Made by a program: the position numbers and the translations under genes | From: Cepaea nemoralis | Lineage: Eukaryota > Mollusca > Gastropoda > Stylommatophora > Helicidae | Length of the DNA: 64,000 nucleotides | Assembly: GCA_014155875.1 (NCBI GenBank) | Contig: JACEFZ010006352.1 | Coordinates: 1 to 64,000 of the forward strand | Reading direction: 5' to 3' | Part shown: positions 9,906-21,126 of the stretch, piece after piece | Position numbering within the stretch: position 1 is the stretch's first letter | How the letters are laid out: every line of letters begins with the position of its first letter | The notes under the pieces: model-generated | Seen by the model: only the letters and a program-made list of their open reading frames with translations | The model's database searches: none | What the model was told of the DNA's origin: nothing

Positions 9906-10154
9906 CATGGCGGTTAGGCATTGGACCGTTAAGGTCTCTGGCGAATTTATGCTTGAGGCTACGATTTGCATTCGCATTTTCCTAATGTTGGACAGGTAGT
10001 ACATGGTTCCGTCGCCCTGCTACTGAGTGAGTGCGTGGCGCGGCACTGTGAGCTGTGAAATTCGCGTGGAATGCTTTTACATCTGTCCGCTGTTGTTTGC
10101 ACAGTGAACTGCATGTTCGGAACAATGGCCCGCTGCCGTTGAATTGACTGGTTT

Positions 10155-10548
10155 GCCTGTTCGGTTCACGAGTGCATTTTTCAGGAGACTCCTGGGAGTC
10201 GTCGCTGGAACTACAGAGTTCGTGCTTTGTGCGGCGCTTTCGGCGGGTCGCCCTAAAGATAGAGACCGAGCCATGTGGGATTAAACCAGGGTCAATGAAA
10301 TCTTTTTAGTGACTGCCGATTCCATCGACGATGAACTGTATTTTTCGTCGAGGACTTTTGTGTTGACATTCTGACGGCGGCAGTATGCACAGAATACCTG
10401 CACAGGCTGTTGGCTTGCCGAGACTCCTGTCTGTTCCACTTTTCACTTTGGGCAGTGAGGAGAATTTGGAATGATATTCACTGGCACAGGAACAAAGCAT
10501 AATGGGGACGACCCGTTGCCGTGAAGATGGAACCGCGACTAACTAACT
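10155..10548 (+). repeat. SINE-2 3' part with (CTAA)n-like end
   Basis: ttcggttcacgagtgcattt, ggagactcctgggagtcgtc, tttgtgcggcgctttc and gaccgagccatgtgggat match the body of the SINE-2 copies at 56792 and 62610. The tRNA-like head is not recognisable here. The stretch ends with cgactaactaactag. Confidence 0.55.
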
Positions 10549-10800
10549 AGAAACAGGGACATGTCAGCGGTAAATGGTACACGTATGGTAGTCAACAAAC
10601 ACATGACAGAGGTAAACTGTATATTTAAGGTAGTCAAGAAACACATGACAGAGATAAACTGTACATGTAAGGTAGTCAAGAAACACATGAGAGAGGTAAA
10701 CTGTACACGTAAGGTAGTCAAGAAACACATGACAGAGGTAAACGGTACACGTAAGGTAGTCAAGAAATAGACGCTGTAATGTAAGGTATTCGAGAAACGG
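10549..10800 (+). repeat. 42-bp minisatellite (~5-6 units)
   Basis: The unit aaacacatgacagaggtaaa with ctgtacacgtaaggtagtcaag repeats with few changes. The length is divisible by three, so frames on both strands stay open (KKHMTEVNCT forward). Intronic; translation is not supported. Confidence 0.9.
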
Positions 10801-11104
10801 AGGCGAGTGTGTTTTCGATGACATTAAAAATATTTAATTTATGACGTTGAATAGAGAAATTGGCCTTATGTAGAGAACGACTGGGCCATAGAAACAGAGA
10901 AAAACAGAGAACATGTATGTGGATAGCTTCAACAATTGGACAATAAATAATAATGCAAACAAGAACGACGTCAGTAAACTATCAGATGACAGGGGTGTGG
11001 AGAATCATGATCGCCGATGTCTGCTTCAGACCAGGCACATGAAGAAGAAAGTTGTATGGTGTTGTCCTACTGCTCTATATACAAGGAGAACAGTTTGACT
11101 ATCA

Positions 11105-11163
11105 TGTGTGTGTGTGTGTGTGTGTGTGCTTTGTGTGTGTGTGTGTGTGTGCTGTTATTTTGT
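11105..11163 (+). repeat. (GT)n microsatellite
   Basis: Two blocks of GT repeats separated by short interruptions, about 90 bp before the final splice acceptor. Confidence 0.95.
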
Positions 11164-11250
11164 GTGTGTTTAATTTAAACAACGTTTGCTTTACTTAATG
11201 CTATCATGCCTTGAATAATGTGAACTTGTTTGATTGTCAATCTATCCCAG

Positions 11251-11281
11251 ATGTCTGCCCGGAGGCTGCCCGAACAATTAA
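11251..11281 (+). CDS. Terminal exon of the chitin-binding gene (exon D)
   Basis: A short last exon after acceptor tctatcccag. The split codon AT|A joins exon C in phase 2. The reading continues as ICLPGGCPNN and ends at TAA (11279-11281). The added cysteine is the expected final cysteine of the CBM14 module begun in exon C. That agreement is the best evidence that both exons and this strand are right. An AATAAA follows at 11424. Confidence 0.6.
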
Positions 11282-11423
11282 AGTTATTCGCAGACCATCC
11301 CCATCATCGAATGGAACACATACAGTACCGTCAGCGGCTAGAACGGACAAATGTTCAGCTCAAGTCTCTCTAACGTTCTTAGAAATTTAATCGGTTGAAA
11401 TCTAATGTTATCTTCATGAGTTT

Positions 11424-11429
11424 AATAAA
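11424..11429 (+). promoter_or_regulatory. Candidate polyadenylation signal
   Basis: AATAAA about 140 bp after the stop of the chitin-binding gene. Confidence 0.4.
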
Positions 11430-12500
11430 CAACACTAAACATAAAACATGATCATGGTGTTCACGTTTTCAGAACAATTTGTTACTGGCAAATTTAATAA
11501 CAGAAAACAGGGATGAAGAAATGTGACGATAAATAATCACGTGACACCACAGAACTACAGTGTAGATCACATGAGATAATCATCAGTGTTTATCATCTTA
11601 TGTGCCTTATGTCCTGTGGATGGTTGTTCCAAATTTATAGTCATACATTATGAAGATTTATTTTTTCTTATAACATGTCATTGTAGTGAAATGCCGATGT
11701 TGTTTGCTCTTTATTGAAATAATTCTACGTGTGGGATTCTTATAACGGTATAGATTACAGTGTGAGGTTCCTGTGAATATAGTACGGAGCAAGAAGTAAT
11801 CTAGCTAAGCAAAATTTTTCCGAATATTCAAATGTTCCGAAGAGTCAAAAGCTGTTATTTATTAGCAATCATCAAATATTAGAGGAATGGAACAATTATA
11901 CACTGACAAGTAAATAGTAAAGTGCTTAGAGGCGTGTGTTGGAAATAAACTTCACGTCATACCCAACATGAAAGAAATGCCTTGGTGGATTTCAAGATGG
12001 TGTTAGCGTTTTGAAGAGAAAATGATGAATCCACAAATGTCTCAACAGAACAATAGAACCTATTTTCCTATCTGGATGGCGAGCATATTACCACTGCACA
12101 CATCACTGACAGATCACTGCAGCTCTGCCTCAACCGATAGTTACTAACAGCAAACCCTGCGTTTTGAGATTATTCCTGCTCATCTCACTCTGATTGTTCA
12201 TTCTAGAAAGCTAATGACAGGATAAAGATTCATTTCTCCGTGTAAAATCTTCATGATATAAAGGGCGTTCATTTGAAATCCGTTCGCGCTGTACCGCCTG
12301 TAATTGCGTACGTATAACATGATCATGCCACAGTCATGTGATAAGTACTGACCAATGAATAAAAGAGTACGTGCTTATCGTCCCGTGATGCATATGTTTC
12401 TGACCGTTGATAAAATGGCCGGGTTGATCCAAAATCCGCCCAAATAAACTTAAAGAGCGGTGATTCAGTATCTATCAGAATGAAAGAGATTGCAGACTTG
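11430..12500. other. No recognised feature
   Basis: AT-rich intergenic sequence. No conserved coding, SINE or LINE motif was recognised. Confidence 0.4.
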
Positions 12501-12523
12501 TACAATGGACAAAAGAGCATGAT

Positions 12524-13846
12524 TTGATTATTGGAAACACCTGGTATCAACAGCACCCAAGGAGATTATGGACATGGAGGAGTCCTGATCGTAGGAAGAT
12601 CAGAAATCAGATTGATTACATTCTCAAGAACAGAAGATTTCGAAATGCCTTAAAAGTTGCAGAAACTATACCAAGCGCAGACTGCTACAGTGACCATAGA
12701 TTAATCTTAAGTAATTTACATATACAATTAAAGAAAGTCAAATATCTCACCAAGAAACACAAAATTTGATCTAAAGACACTGAAGAGAGAGGAAATAAAA
12801 GATAAATTCAACGTAGAGGTAAAGAGCGGATTCGATGCGTTGTCCGGTATAGAAATTTTATTTCAAGACGTTAGTGACCAATGGGAAATATTAAAGAAAT
12901 CAGTAAACAAAGCTTTAGAAACAACAATTCAAAAAATATAAAAAAAATAGGACGCAAGACATGGATGATGGAAGACATCTTAAAACTCATGGAAGTAAGA
13001 AAAAATAACAAAAATAACAAGGAAAATATAAGAGATTCACAGGAAAATTAGGAAGCTATGAAAAGAGGCAAAAGAAACATGGCTTGAGGAAAATTGCAAG
13101 GAAATTGAAAACCAACACAACACCCGGAATACCAAATTAATGCAAAAAAAGACATAATGACATCACTAACAAAAGAACACACACATCAACGGGTTGCCTA
13201 AAAATTAAAGATGGCAAAGTCACAATAAAAAAAGATCAGATTTTACATGCATGGTCAGATTATGTGAAAGACATTTATGATGATACAAGAGAAGAACAAT
13301 ATGATCATCGGATGAAAGATCATCAATTTTGAAGATGGAAGTTCAGAATGCTCTTAACCATATGAAAACTGGCAAGACCCCGGGTACAGATAACATCACA
13401 ATAGAAATGATCAATGCCTTAGAAGAATATGGAATAGACCAAGTCACCAGACTGATGAACGCAATATACGATACTGGAGATATACCTCCTGAATTATGTA
13501 ATTCTATATTTATTGCAATCCGGAAGAAATCAGGAGCCTTGGAATGCGATCAACATCTAACAATTAGTATAAAGAGCCACATCACGAAGATTCTGCTGAG
13601 AATTATCATGCAAAGAGTTAGGAAGAAAATACAACCCGAAATAGGAGAAGAACAATGTGGGTTTGTAGAAGGCAAGGACACAGTAAATGTTGTGTATATA
13701 CTGAGAACAGTAATTGAACGTTCTAGAGTAGTAAACAAAGATCTATGTCTTTGCTTTATTGACTACACAAAGGCTTTCCATAAAGTATGAGACATGTCGA
13801 CATGATAAGGATGCTTGAAGACCTAAAAATTTATGGAAAAGACCTT
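12524..13846 (+). pseudogene. LINE ORF2 pseudogene, endonuclease end and RT fingers (LINE-C, 5' part)
   Basis: Encodes the end of an APE-type endonuclease (WTWRSPDRRKIRNQIDYI, then SADCYSDHRL). A linker broken by stops and shifts runs to about 13320. The first half of a reverse transcriptase follows: NHMKTGKTPGTDNITIEMIN, HITKILLRIIMQRV, EEQCGFVEGK and CFIDYTKAFHKV, the last being the motif A aspartate region. The family nicks target DNA and primes cDNA there. The frame is lost soon after 13790, and the RT is interrupted at 13847 by a minus-strand LINE, resuming at 14731. The 5' part is missing. Confidence 0.85.
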
Positions 13847-14723
13847 CTTCTTCTTCTTCAGCGTTCTGAGCCATTGAGGTTCTTTGCTGCAGATACAATC
13901 CGTCTCTATTCGTCTCTCTGGTTGACCTTCTCTTGCCAGATGTTGATTCCAAGTGCTTGTAGGTCTGTATGTATATTATCTCTCCACCGTCTTCTTGTTC
14001 TACCTCGGGGTCTACGGTCATTTATTTCCTGAGTGTAAGCGAGTTTTGTTTCCCTATTATCTCCCATTCTTTCTATATGCCCCAGCCATTGTAGTCTATT
14101 AGCCTTCATGATACCAGTGATTAGCGGGGACTTAAACAGATCATAAATGTCTTTGTTACTTCTTCTTTTCCACTCTCCATTTTGTGTATCCCTAATGGGT
14201 CCAAAGATGCGTTTTAAAACTTTGTTCTCAAAGGTTTGTAACAAGACTTCGTCTCCGTTCATTGTACTCCAGGTTTCAGAGCCATTCAGGACAACTGGTC
14301 TGAGCAGTGTTTTGTATATTGTGATTTTGGTGTTACGAGATAACGCATTTGATTTTAGTAGATGTTGTAGTGCATAGTATATCTTATTTCCAGAATTGAT
14401 TCTAGTTTGTATTTCTTCCCTTATGATGTTGGAGCAGTTGAAGATTGTACCCAGGTATTTGTATGTTTCCGTTCTTTTAATAGTCATATTATCTATTTGT
14501 ATGTGGCCAGAGTTTTTAGCCATTCCTTCTCTTGAAATTACCATATATTCTGTCTTATCTTGGTTGATAACCAGCCCCATCTGTTGGGCTTTTTCCTTTA
14601 AGTGAGTCAATATTTCCAATGTCTTTTGTTCATTTTCCCCTATAATATCTACATCATCTGCAAAACCAAGCAGCTTGGATGTTCCTTCAATATCACAGTC
14701 CTCCTTTACCTTCCTTACAAGTT
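13847..14723 (-). pseudogene. LINE 3' fragment nested in LINE-C (LINE-D)
   Basis: On the minus strand an almost uninterrupted frame of about 290 residues carries the RT active site GFADDVDII near its start. It continues with NQDKTEYMVIS, YKYLGTIFN, RPVVLNGSETWSTM and LQWLGHIERMGDN, and ends in arginine-rich residues. The DNA ends in a (GAA)n tail at 13847-13860. The insert is bounded by the direct repeat TGGAAAAGACCTT at 13834-13846 and 14724-14736, a textbook target-site duplication for a 5'-truncated LINE. Neighbouring LINE-C sequence rejoins across it. Probably fairly recent, since the frame is still open. Confidence 0.9.
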
Positions 14724-15721
14724 TGGAAAAGACCTTAGGCTTGTAACAAACATATATTGGAAACAATAAGCTGCCATCAGAGTTGATAACGATGTAGGTC
14801 AATATCAGCCTATTAATAGAGGCGTGAGACAGGGATGCGTAATGTCTCCAGATATTTTTTCTCTGTACAGTGAAAATATTTTCAGAAACATAGAAGATAT
14901 GGAAGGAAACAACGCTGGGGGACGATACATCAATAACATTAGATATGCAGAAGATACAGTCTTGATTGCAGATAGTGAACATTACCTGCAAAATTTAGTA
15001 TATGCGGTTGTTGCACACAGTGAACAACTAGGGTTAGAACTGAATATTAAGAAGACGTAGATTATGGTCGTCACTGGGAAGAATGAAATACCACAATGTG
15101 ATATACGAGTAAATGGGCATATTCTTAAGCAAGTGAATCGATACAGTTATCTCGGCACAGTCATAACATCTGATGGGAGATGCCTTGAAGAGATTAGAAC
15201 AAGAATTGCCATTGCGAATGGTAGCCTTTTGCAAGATGAAAAACATACTGACCAATAAAAAGATATCAATTGAAACGAGAAAAAGAGTGTTGAAGTGCTA
15301 CATAGAACCTATACTTTTGTATGGATGTGAAGCGTGGACAATAAGCAGTCAAGCTGAAAAACAGCTGATGGCTGTGGAAATGTGGTTTCTGAGGAAAATG
15401 CAAAGAATACCATGGGCTGACAGCTAAACCAATGAACAAGTCCTTCAAGAAACAAATGAAGATCGTAAACTGATTAGAGTCATTAGACGTAGACAGTCAA
15501 ACATTTTTGGACATGTTATGAGAAGAAATGAATTGGAAAACTTGGTGACATCTGGCAAGATCGAAGGGAAGAGACAAAGGGAAGACCGAGAAGTAAATAC
15601 CTGTATGGCTTGGCCACGTGGCATGGTCGAGACAGGAACACGGATCTGATCCACGACTCTGGTGATCGAGTGAGATGGCAGAACATGACCGCCCATGCTT
15701 ATCGGCATGGCACATGATGGA
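14724..15721 (+). pseudogene. LINE-C, RT core and C-terminus (3' part)
   Basis: Continues the interrupted RT: RGVRQGCVMSPDIFSLYSEN, then IRYAEDTVLIAD, where the usual YADD is YAED. Next come YSYLGTVITSDGR and YIEPILLYGCEAWTIS. The frame is broken near 15058, 15256 and 15424. The end shows the family's 3' words (atggcttggccacgtggcat, gaccgcccatgcttatcggc) and stops at ggcacatgatgg. The D-to-E change in the catalytic motif and the stops show it is dead. Confidence 0.8.
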
Positions 15722-16015
15722 TGGTTTTTATGAAATGTAGATTTTGCTTGACCTATTCTAACTCTTAATCTTCTACGCATCTTACATTTGATATGATGGT
15801 TTCCTCTAGGTATTGAAACTTATCATCTTGGTTCAGGATTTTCTCTTCTATTGTTATACCCCATTTTGGGTTATCATTTCCTTTGATATAACAATTGTTT
15901 TTTTCTCTCTTTATTTTCTATACTATACAATATCTAAAAATTGTAGATCTGCATGACCAGCAATCAATACTGTGTCATCTGAATAGCATAGTTTGTTTAT
16001 ATTAAAACCTCCAGT
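15722..16015 (-). pseudogene. LINE RT fragment, minus strand
   Basis: Read in reverse it begins NKLCYSDDTVLIAG, a YSDD form of the RT active site. KFQYLEETIISNVRCV and RRLRVRIGQAKSTF follow. It abuts the end of LINE-C tail to tail. Stops and shifts are present. Confidence 0.6.
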
Positions 16016-16535
16016 TAGTATTCATGGACTCGATTTGATCCTCACTTCGCCACACGGATAGACATGATATGGTAACAGAAAGATGTATATATTATTTTAA
16101 CCAAAGAAACTTAGATTTATATGATTAACTCTAGTTCTGTTCTGTAATTTTTAGATATATGTGTATGTTGAAGTGTAAGTGTTGACAGCAGGCTTAAAAC
16201 CTCTAGTTGGGGGTTTCTAAATTGCACTTACCAGAATTAGAAGGTAAACTGCATGTCTAGTCACTTCAACACAGATTCTCACTAAATAGCTCACTACCTA
16301 TATACCTTATTCTTTGGATATCAGGTTTGTTCAACGTATTCAAAACTATCTTTCAACTAGCCAAAACTAGGCAAACTCTTGCGTATCTGGGAGAATGCCT
16401 TCATTTATCACCAAAAGAGGTGTCCCTCCCCCCCCCCCCCCAGGTTTAATTCACACCAGTTTGGAATGCTGGGGAATTGAACCAAAACCGCCACCGTTTC
16501 GACCGCGAAGGACACAAAGGAGGAGTTCTAATACT
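16016..16535. other. Unrecognised, with a poly-C tract and possible SINE remnant
   Basis: Contains a poly-C run at about 16427-16441. On the minus strand a B-box-like tggttcaattccc lies near 16475-16490. It may be a SINE remnant. The junction with LINE-A lies somewhere near 16535. Confidence 0.35.
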
Positions 16536-16586
16536 TACACGAAATACAACCAAACGGAAATTATAGGTGTTGATATAATAATAAAG
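16536..16586 (+). pseudogene. LINE-A endonuclease fragment left of the Penelope insert
   Basis: Encodes YTKYNQTEIIGVDIII, which resembles the middle of a jockey/I-type APE endonuclease. The rest of that endonuclease appears after the inserted element at 17740. Short, so moderate confidence only. Confidence 0.45.
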
Positions 16587-16843
16587 GATTGCACGATTTA
16601 TTGCCTGGTATATTTCGCTGCATCTCGTCAGGTACATACTGCAGAAGTCACACAACTTACGTGAATTAACTAGATAAATCCTTCAAGTTGAAATATACAC
16701 ATATTCGCACAGTAATGTCACTTATCTACCACGGTAATTTTAAGCTGACTAACATGTCTTTCTGTTTGCACAATTCTGGCTTGCGTTGATAGATCATAAT
16801 TGCTTCTGCAAACTTTAAGAAGCGAGTATTTTGTGTGTTAAAC
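16587..16843 (-). repeat. Left 257-bp arm of Penelope-like element inverted repeat
   Basis: An almost perfect reverse complement of 17457-17713 (only a few mismatches). It is an inverted copy of the element's own 3' end, including the coding sequence for its C-terminal residues. Inverted partial copies at ends are typical of Penelope-like elements. Confidence 0.9.
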
Positions 16844-17574
16844 AGAGCTTCACACCTGTCCAGTACAAACGGGGCTTAGTACGGACCTTGTTTGACCGTG
16901 CTAGAAAGATATGCACCCAGGACACACTGACAGAGGAATTTGAATCCCTGAAGAATGTCTTAAACCTAAATGGGTACTCCACAGGATTTATAAAGCGCCA
17001 CTGCCAACAGCCCAAACCCAAAGCAGACGTAACTACAGTCCCTAAACTCAAGGTATTCATCCAGCTAACCTTTCGAGGGGATGACGTAATGCAACGTCTA
17101 CAAGACCGGCTTACTACAGCAGTAGGCCGAACATTCGGTGCTGCAACTCCAGTCATTAGATATAAAACCGTACCGATTCCTACACCAACAGTCAAAGAGC
17201 CTGTTCCTCTGTACGCCACAAACAATTGTATTTACCAATTCACATGTAGATGCCAGGCCGTTTACATTGGTAGAACAGAGAGACAGCTTAACAAACGGGT
17301 GTCAGAACACATACCTCAATGGGTCAACAAGATACAACACACAGGAGATGCTAGCCTCGTGGGGCCGACACACCGGAAGCCCCCGGCGTCTTCAATTGGT
17401 AGGCACATTACCGAAAGTGGCCATGTGGTGGACAGAGACACTGCCTTTCGCGTGTTGTTTAACACACAAAATACTCGCTTGTTAAAGTTTGCAGAAGCAA
17501 TTATGATCTATCAACGCAAGCCAGAATTGTGCAAACAGAAAGACATGTTAGTCAGCTTAAAATTACCGTGGTAG
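16844..17574 (+). CDS. Penelope-like element C-terminus with GIY-YIG endonuclease
   Basis: An open frame of about 240 residues, extending into the left arm to an ATG at 16831. It encodes the C-terminal part of a Penelope-like retroelement protein. The linker has YSTGFIKRHCQQ. The GIY-YIG nuclease follows: CIYQFTCRCQAVYIGRTERQ (catalytic Y and YIG, then the arginine), LNKRVSEH, SSIGRHITESGH, and KFAEAIMIYQRKPELCKQ, where the E is the expected metal-binding glutamate. The stop TAG is at 17572-17574. The RT domain is absent, so the copy is 5'-truncated and non-autonomous, though its nuclease frame is intact. It is inserted in LINE-A. Confidence 0.85.
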
Positions 17575-17713
17575 ATAAGTGACATTACTGTGCGAATATG
17601 TGTATATTTCAACTTGAAGGATTTATCTAGTTAATTCACGTAAGTTGTGTGATTTCTGCAGTATGTACCTGACGAGATGCAGCGAAATATGCCAGGCAAT
17701 AAATCGTGCAATC
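17457..17713 (+). repeat. Right 257-bp arm of Penelope-like element inverted repeat
   Basis: Covers the last ~40 codons and the 3' untranslated end of the element. It pairs with 16587-16843. The element's true 3' end probably extends to about 17739 (tattgtttgtgtcttcgtta), because the same terminal sequence is found alone as a 50-bp insert at 21077-21126. Confidence 0.9.
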
Positions 17714-17739
17714 TATTGTTTGTGTCTTCGTTATTCAAA

Positions 17740-18806
17740 TTCACTACGGGAAAACATTGTTTTGAATGATAAAGGACGCAAAAATAAGAATTTACAATCT
17801 GTTAGCCAAGCAGAAAAGGACCTTACACTCTCAAACATGAAAATAACTGACACAAACTGCATTTTTGTCGAAGACTTTAATAGCCATTCAGAAATATGGG
17901 GATAGCCAAATACTGATAAAAGAGGAGATGAAGTGGAGGACTGGGAAATAAACTCAAATCCCCATCTACTCAACAAAGCTGATGACACACCGAGCTTCTA
18001 CTCCAGAAGATGGTTTACTACTTCTACTCCAGATTTAGCTTTCTCCACAGGAGACATTCTCCACAAAATCGATCGCCATGTGCTTGACCAATTAGCAAGT
18101 AGTGACCACAGACCAATGAAACTTGTAATGAATATAGAGTATGTTCCACAGGAGCAAAAGCCTTTGCTCCGCTGGAATTACAAACGAGCATATTGGGACA
18201 GATTTGCCATACTAACTGACAAATATTGTGAAAACATAAATACACGATATGGAAACATGAAGCAAATGGTGGAAAGTCTAAACAGAGCAATAATACAGGC
18301 GGCCACTGAGTCTATTCCAAGAGGAGCGAGGAAAAATTACAAATCATACTGGACTGAAGAACTACAAATTTTGGAGGACAAAGCTGAAGATGCCAGGAAG
18401 ACATCAGAGAGAGAACAAACAACTGAAGCGAACATCTCTCTCAAAGCCATCTCAGCAAAATATAAAAGAACAGTAAATCAAACAGCAAGAGATTGTTGGA
18501 GGAAAAAAACAGAAAACCTGAATTTTTACAGGGATGGAAACAAACTATGGAAACTAGTGAAAGCCATGAACATTGAAGGACCTAGAAACAAACAAATAAC
18601 AATTAAACAAGGAAATGCCTTGCTTACAGGAAAAAAGGCTGCAAATGCACTAATGGAACACTATGCCAGTGCAAACCACATTGATATTACAACTGAACAG
18701 AAGAAAGCAATCAAAGACAGATACATCATGGTAATACAGACAGCAGCAGAATATATGATGGCAAATCTAACAATGGAAGAAATGGAACAGGCAATGAATA
18801 CCCCTT
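17740..18806 (+). pseudogene. LINE-A endonuclease C-terminus and linker
   Basis: Resumes the endonuclease: CIFVEDFNSHSEIWG (the GDFN/H region, with E for G), one stop near 17904, then FTTSTPDLAFSTGDI and QLASSDHRPMKLVM (the SDH catalytic pair). A long linker is open to the stop at 18806 and contains SYWTEELQILEDKAEDARK. This is a jockey/I-like non-LTR ORF2. Inactivated by the stop and by the insertions on both sides. Confidence 0.8.
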
Positions 18807-20032
18807 AAAAAGAAGAAATCACCAGGAAAGAATGGAATCACAAATGAAATGCTAATAGGACTAGGCACTAAGGCAAAAAAGAAACTACTAGCAGTCCTAA
18901 ATTAAAGCTGGAAGAGAGGAATAGTCCCCCGCAGGTATGGAAGGAAGCTATACTAATACCAGTCCCAAAGAAAGGAAACGACCTGGAAGAACCAAATGGC
19001 TATCGACCTATCAGTCTACTTAGCTGTGTATGAAAATTAATGGAACGCATTATCAGAGGCAGGCTAACATGGCATCTGGAAGAAAACCAACTCTCAGCAC
19101 CACACCAAGAAGGATTCATAAAGTACAGATCCACTGAAGATCAAATAACCTATATAGCCCAGGAATAGAGGATGCCTTCCAAGAGAAAAAGCACACACTA
19201 GCAGTCTGGATAGATATAGAAAAAGCATTTGATAAAGTATGGAAGGAAAGACTGAAAGTAAAACTACAAAAAATGCATGATTGTGGGAAAATGTATAAAT
19301 AGATCAGCCACTACCTTGAGAACAGAACTGCCAGGTCAAAAGTACAAGGACAAACCAGCAAAATGATGCTGTTGGAGCAAGGTGTTCTCCAAGGAGGAGT
19401 TCTTTCACCAACATTATTCCTAGCATATATAAATGACATCACGGAAAGTTTTCCAGCCAGAGTACAAACATCCTCCTTTGCAGATGACCTAGCCATATGG
19501 ACATCTGAAGAATATATTAGTACAGCAAGCCTTATTAGCGCTAGAGGACTGGTGAAAATCATGGCTAGTGAAGATAAGTGAGGAGAAAACAACATGCATA
19601 GTGTCCTCGCTCTCAAATAAAACTCAGCACCCTAAGTTGGTATTGAATGGAACATTATTGCGCCATGACAAAAATCCAAACAATCTAGGAGTCACCTTTG
19701 ATCGTCGCCTGACATGGAAGACACAGGTTGAGAAAAATCGAACAAGCGGAAGGCAAAGAATGGCAATCATGAAAAAGTTTGCTGGTACAACGTGGGGAGC
19801 AGATGAGAAAGTTCTCAAGAAGTTATATACTGGACAGGTGAGGTCAGTACTGGAATATGACATTGCAGCTTGGTCAACAGCAGCTAAGTCAAACTTTAAT
19901 AAAATAAGCAGAGTCCAAAATCAAGGAATACGAACCATAACTCTATGAACCGATGAGTGAACTAAAACAGACTGTTAGATTCATACACGAGACAACATTG
20001 CAGTTATAGACATATTTCAAGCGAGCGAAAGA
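18807..20032 (+). pseudogene. LINE-A reverse transcriptase, frame-broken
   Basis: RT blocks appear in shifting frames: KKSPGKNGITNEML near 18810, KEAILIPVPKKGNDLEEPNG with YRPISLL near 18950-19020, VLQGGVLSPTLFLAYINDI at 19384, SFADDLAIW at 19477 (intact active site), and LGVTFDRRLTWKTQ with VLEYDIAAWSTAAKS up to about 19890. Multiple stops and shifts lie between. The sequence passes directly into the GAA tract. Confidence 0.85.
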
Positions 20033-20106
20033 AGAAGAAGAAGAAGAAGAAGAAGAAGAAGAAGAAGAAGAAGAAGAAGAAGAAGAAGAAGAAGAAGAAG
20101 AAGAAA

Positions 20107-20153
<47 letters not shown>

Positions 20154-20274
20154 AGAAGAAGAAGAAGAAGAAGAAGAAGAAGAAGAAGAAGAAGAAGAAG
20201 AAGAAGAAGAAGAAGAAGAAGAAGAAGAAGAAGAAGAAGAAGAAGAAGAAGAAGAAGAAGAAGAAGAAGAAGAA
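20033..20274 (+). repeat. (GAA)n expansion inside LINE-A
   Basis: About 240 bp of almost pure GAA. It begins inside the LINE protein frame (KRAKEEEE), and LINE sequence resumes after it (ELEACRQHLL-like). A related minus fragment at 42796-42875 has only about five GAA units at the same place, so the tract is an expansion of a short internal repeat. Reverse frames read as poly-F or poly-L and are artefacts. Confidence 0.9.
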
Positions 20275-20649
20275 CTGGAAGCCTGCAGACAACACCTATT
20301 AATGAACTAGAAAAGATCACTTGTTTACAACCAATGCATGATAGAAGAGATGGCAGAGCCCAGCAACAAGCAGAAAAATTTAGAAGATTGACAGACCACC
20401 CTATATATAACAGGTTTAATGGTTTTGGAAAGGAAAGACTGAAGCGTAGCAACTTTGTAGAAACTGCAAAATGAAAGATAAGGACAGATCCCATTCTTAA
20501 CATATCAACAGTCAAACTCATTTACAATGCACACAAGTTCCCAGTTTGGAGACAGCAGCAACTGCCTGAGATGATAGAAAACATTCCTTGTATTGAGAAA
20601 AAAGAACACTCAGAATGAAACCGAAAGAAGAAAAATAACCCTAAACTAT
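20275..20649 (+). pseudogene. LINE-A segment between RT and RNase H
   Basis: Reading with shifts gives LQPMHDRRDGRAQQQAEKFR, DHPIYNRFNGFGKERLKRSN and TVKLIYNAHKFPVWRQ. This is the spacer before the RNase H domain. The last 8 bp (taaactat) are the left target duplication of the hAT element. Confidence 0.65.
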
Positions 20650-21076
20650 TAGGGTGTACCGGATTTCGGCTCCGGCTCCGGCAAATCCGGAATCCGGCCA
20701 TTTTTACAAATCCGGCTTCGGCTCCGGCTCCGGTCAAATTTTGACGGATTTAGGCCGGATTTGTGTTGCCTAGTCACGTGTATCATCTGTACAAGTTTCA
20801 TGAGGCCAAGCCGAATTTTAGGCAATAGCACAGTAGCACTTACGGTTTACTATTTCTCGCTGATGTAAATAAGAATTTTAAGAGAAAAAAAACACTCATT
20901 TTGAATTTTAATGGTGCATTACTTCATGAGTTTGTGGGACTTGAAGATTTCTTATTTTCGTAAATTTCTTGGTCTTGCCCATAAAATAAAATGGCATCAA
21001 AATCTAAGTCATACAGCGTTGTTTGGGATTACTTCAAGGTTAAAGACGATGATTCAGCGAAGGTAATATGTAAGTT

Positions 21077-21126
21077 TGAATAACGAAGACACAAACAATA
21101 GATTGCACGATTTATTGCACGATTTA
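21077..21126 (-). mobile_element. 50-bp Penelope-like 3'-end insertion
   Basis: The reverse complement equals the Penelope-like 3' end at about 17690-17739 (tattgtttgtgtcttcgtta preceded by aaatcgtgcaatc). It is flanked by a 13-bp duplication, taatatgtaagtt, at 21064-21076 and 21127-21139. The intact hAT copy has a single taatatgtaagtt here. A rare, minimal 5'-truncated insertion. Confidence 0.8.

Noticed and set aside
19943..20521. Poly-leucine minus ORF of 192 residues
   Set aside because: Reads through the (GAA)n tract in reverse.
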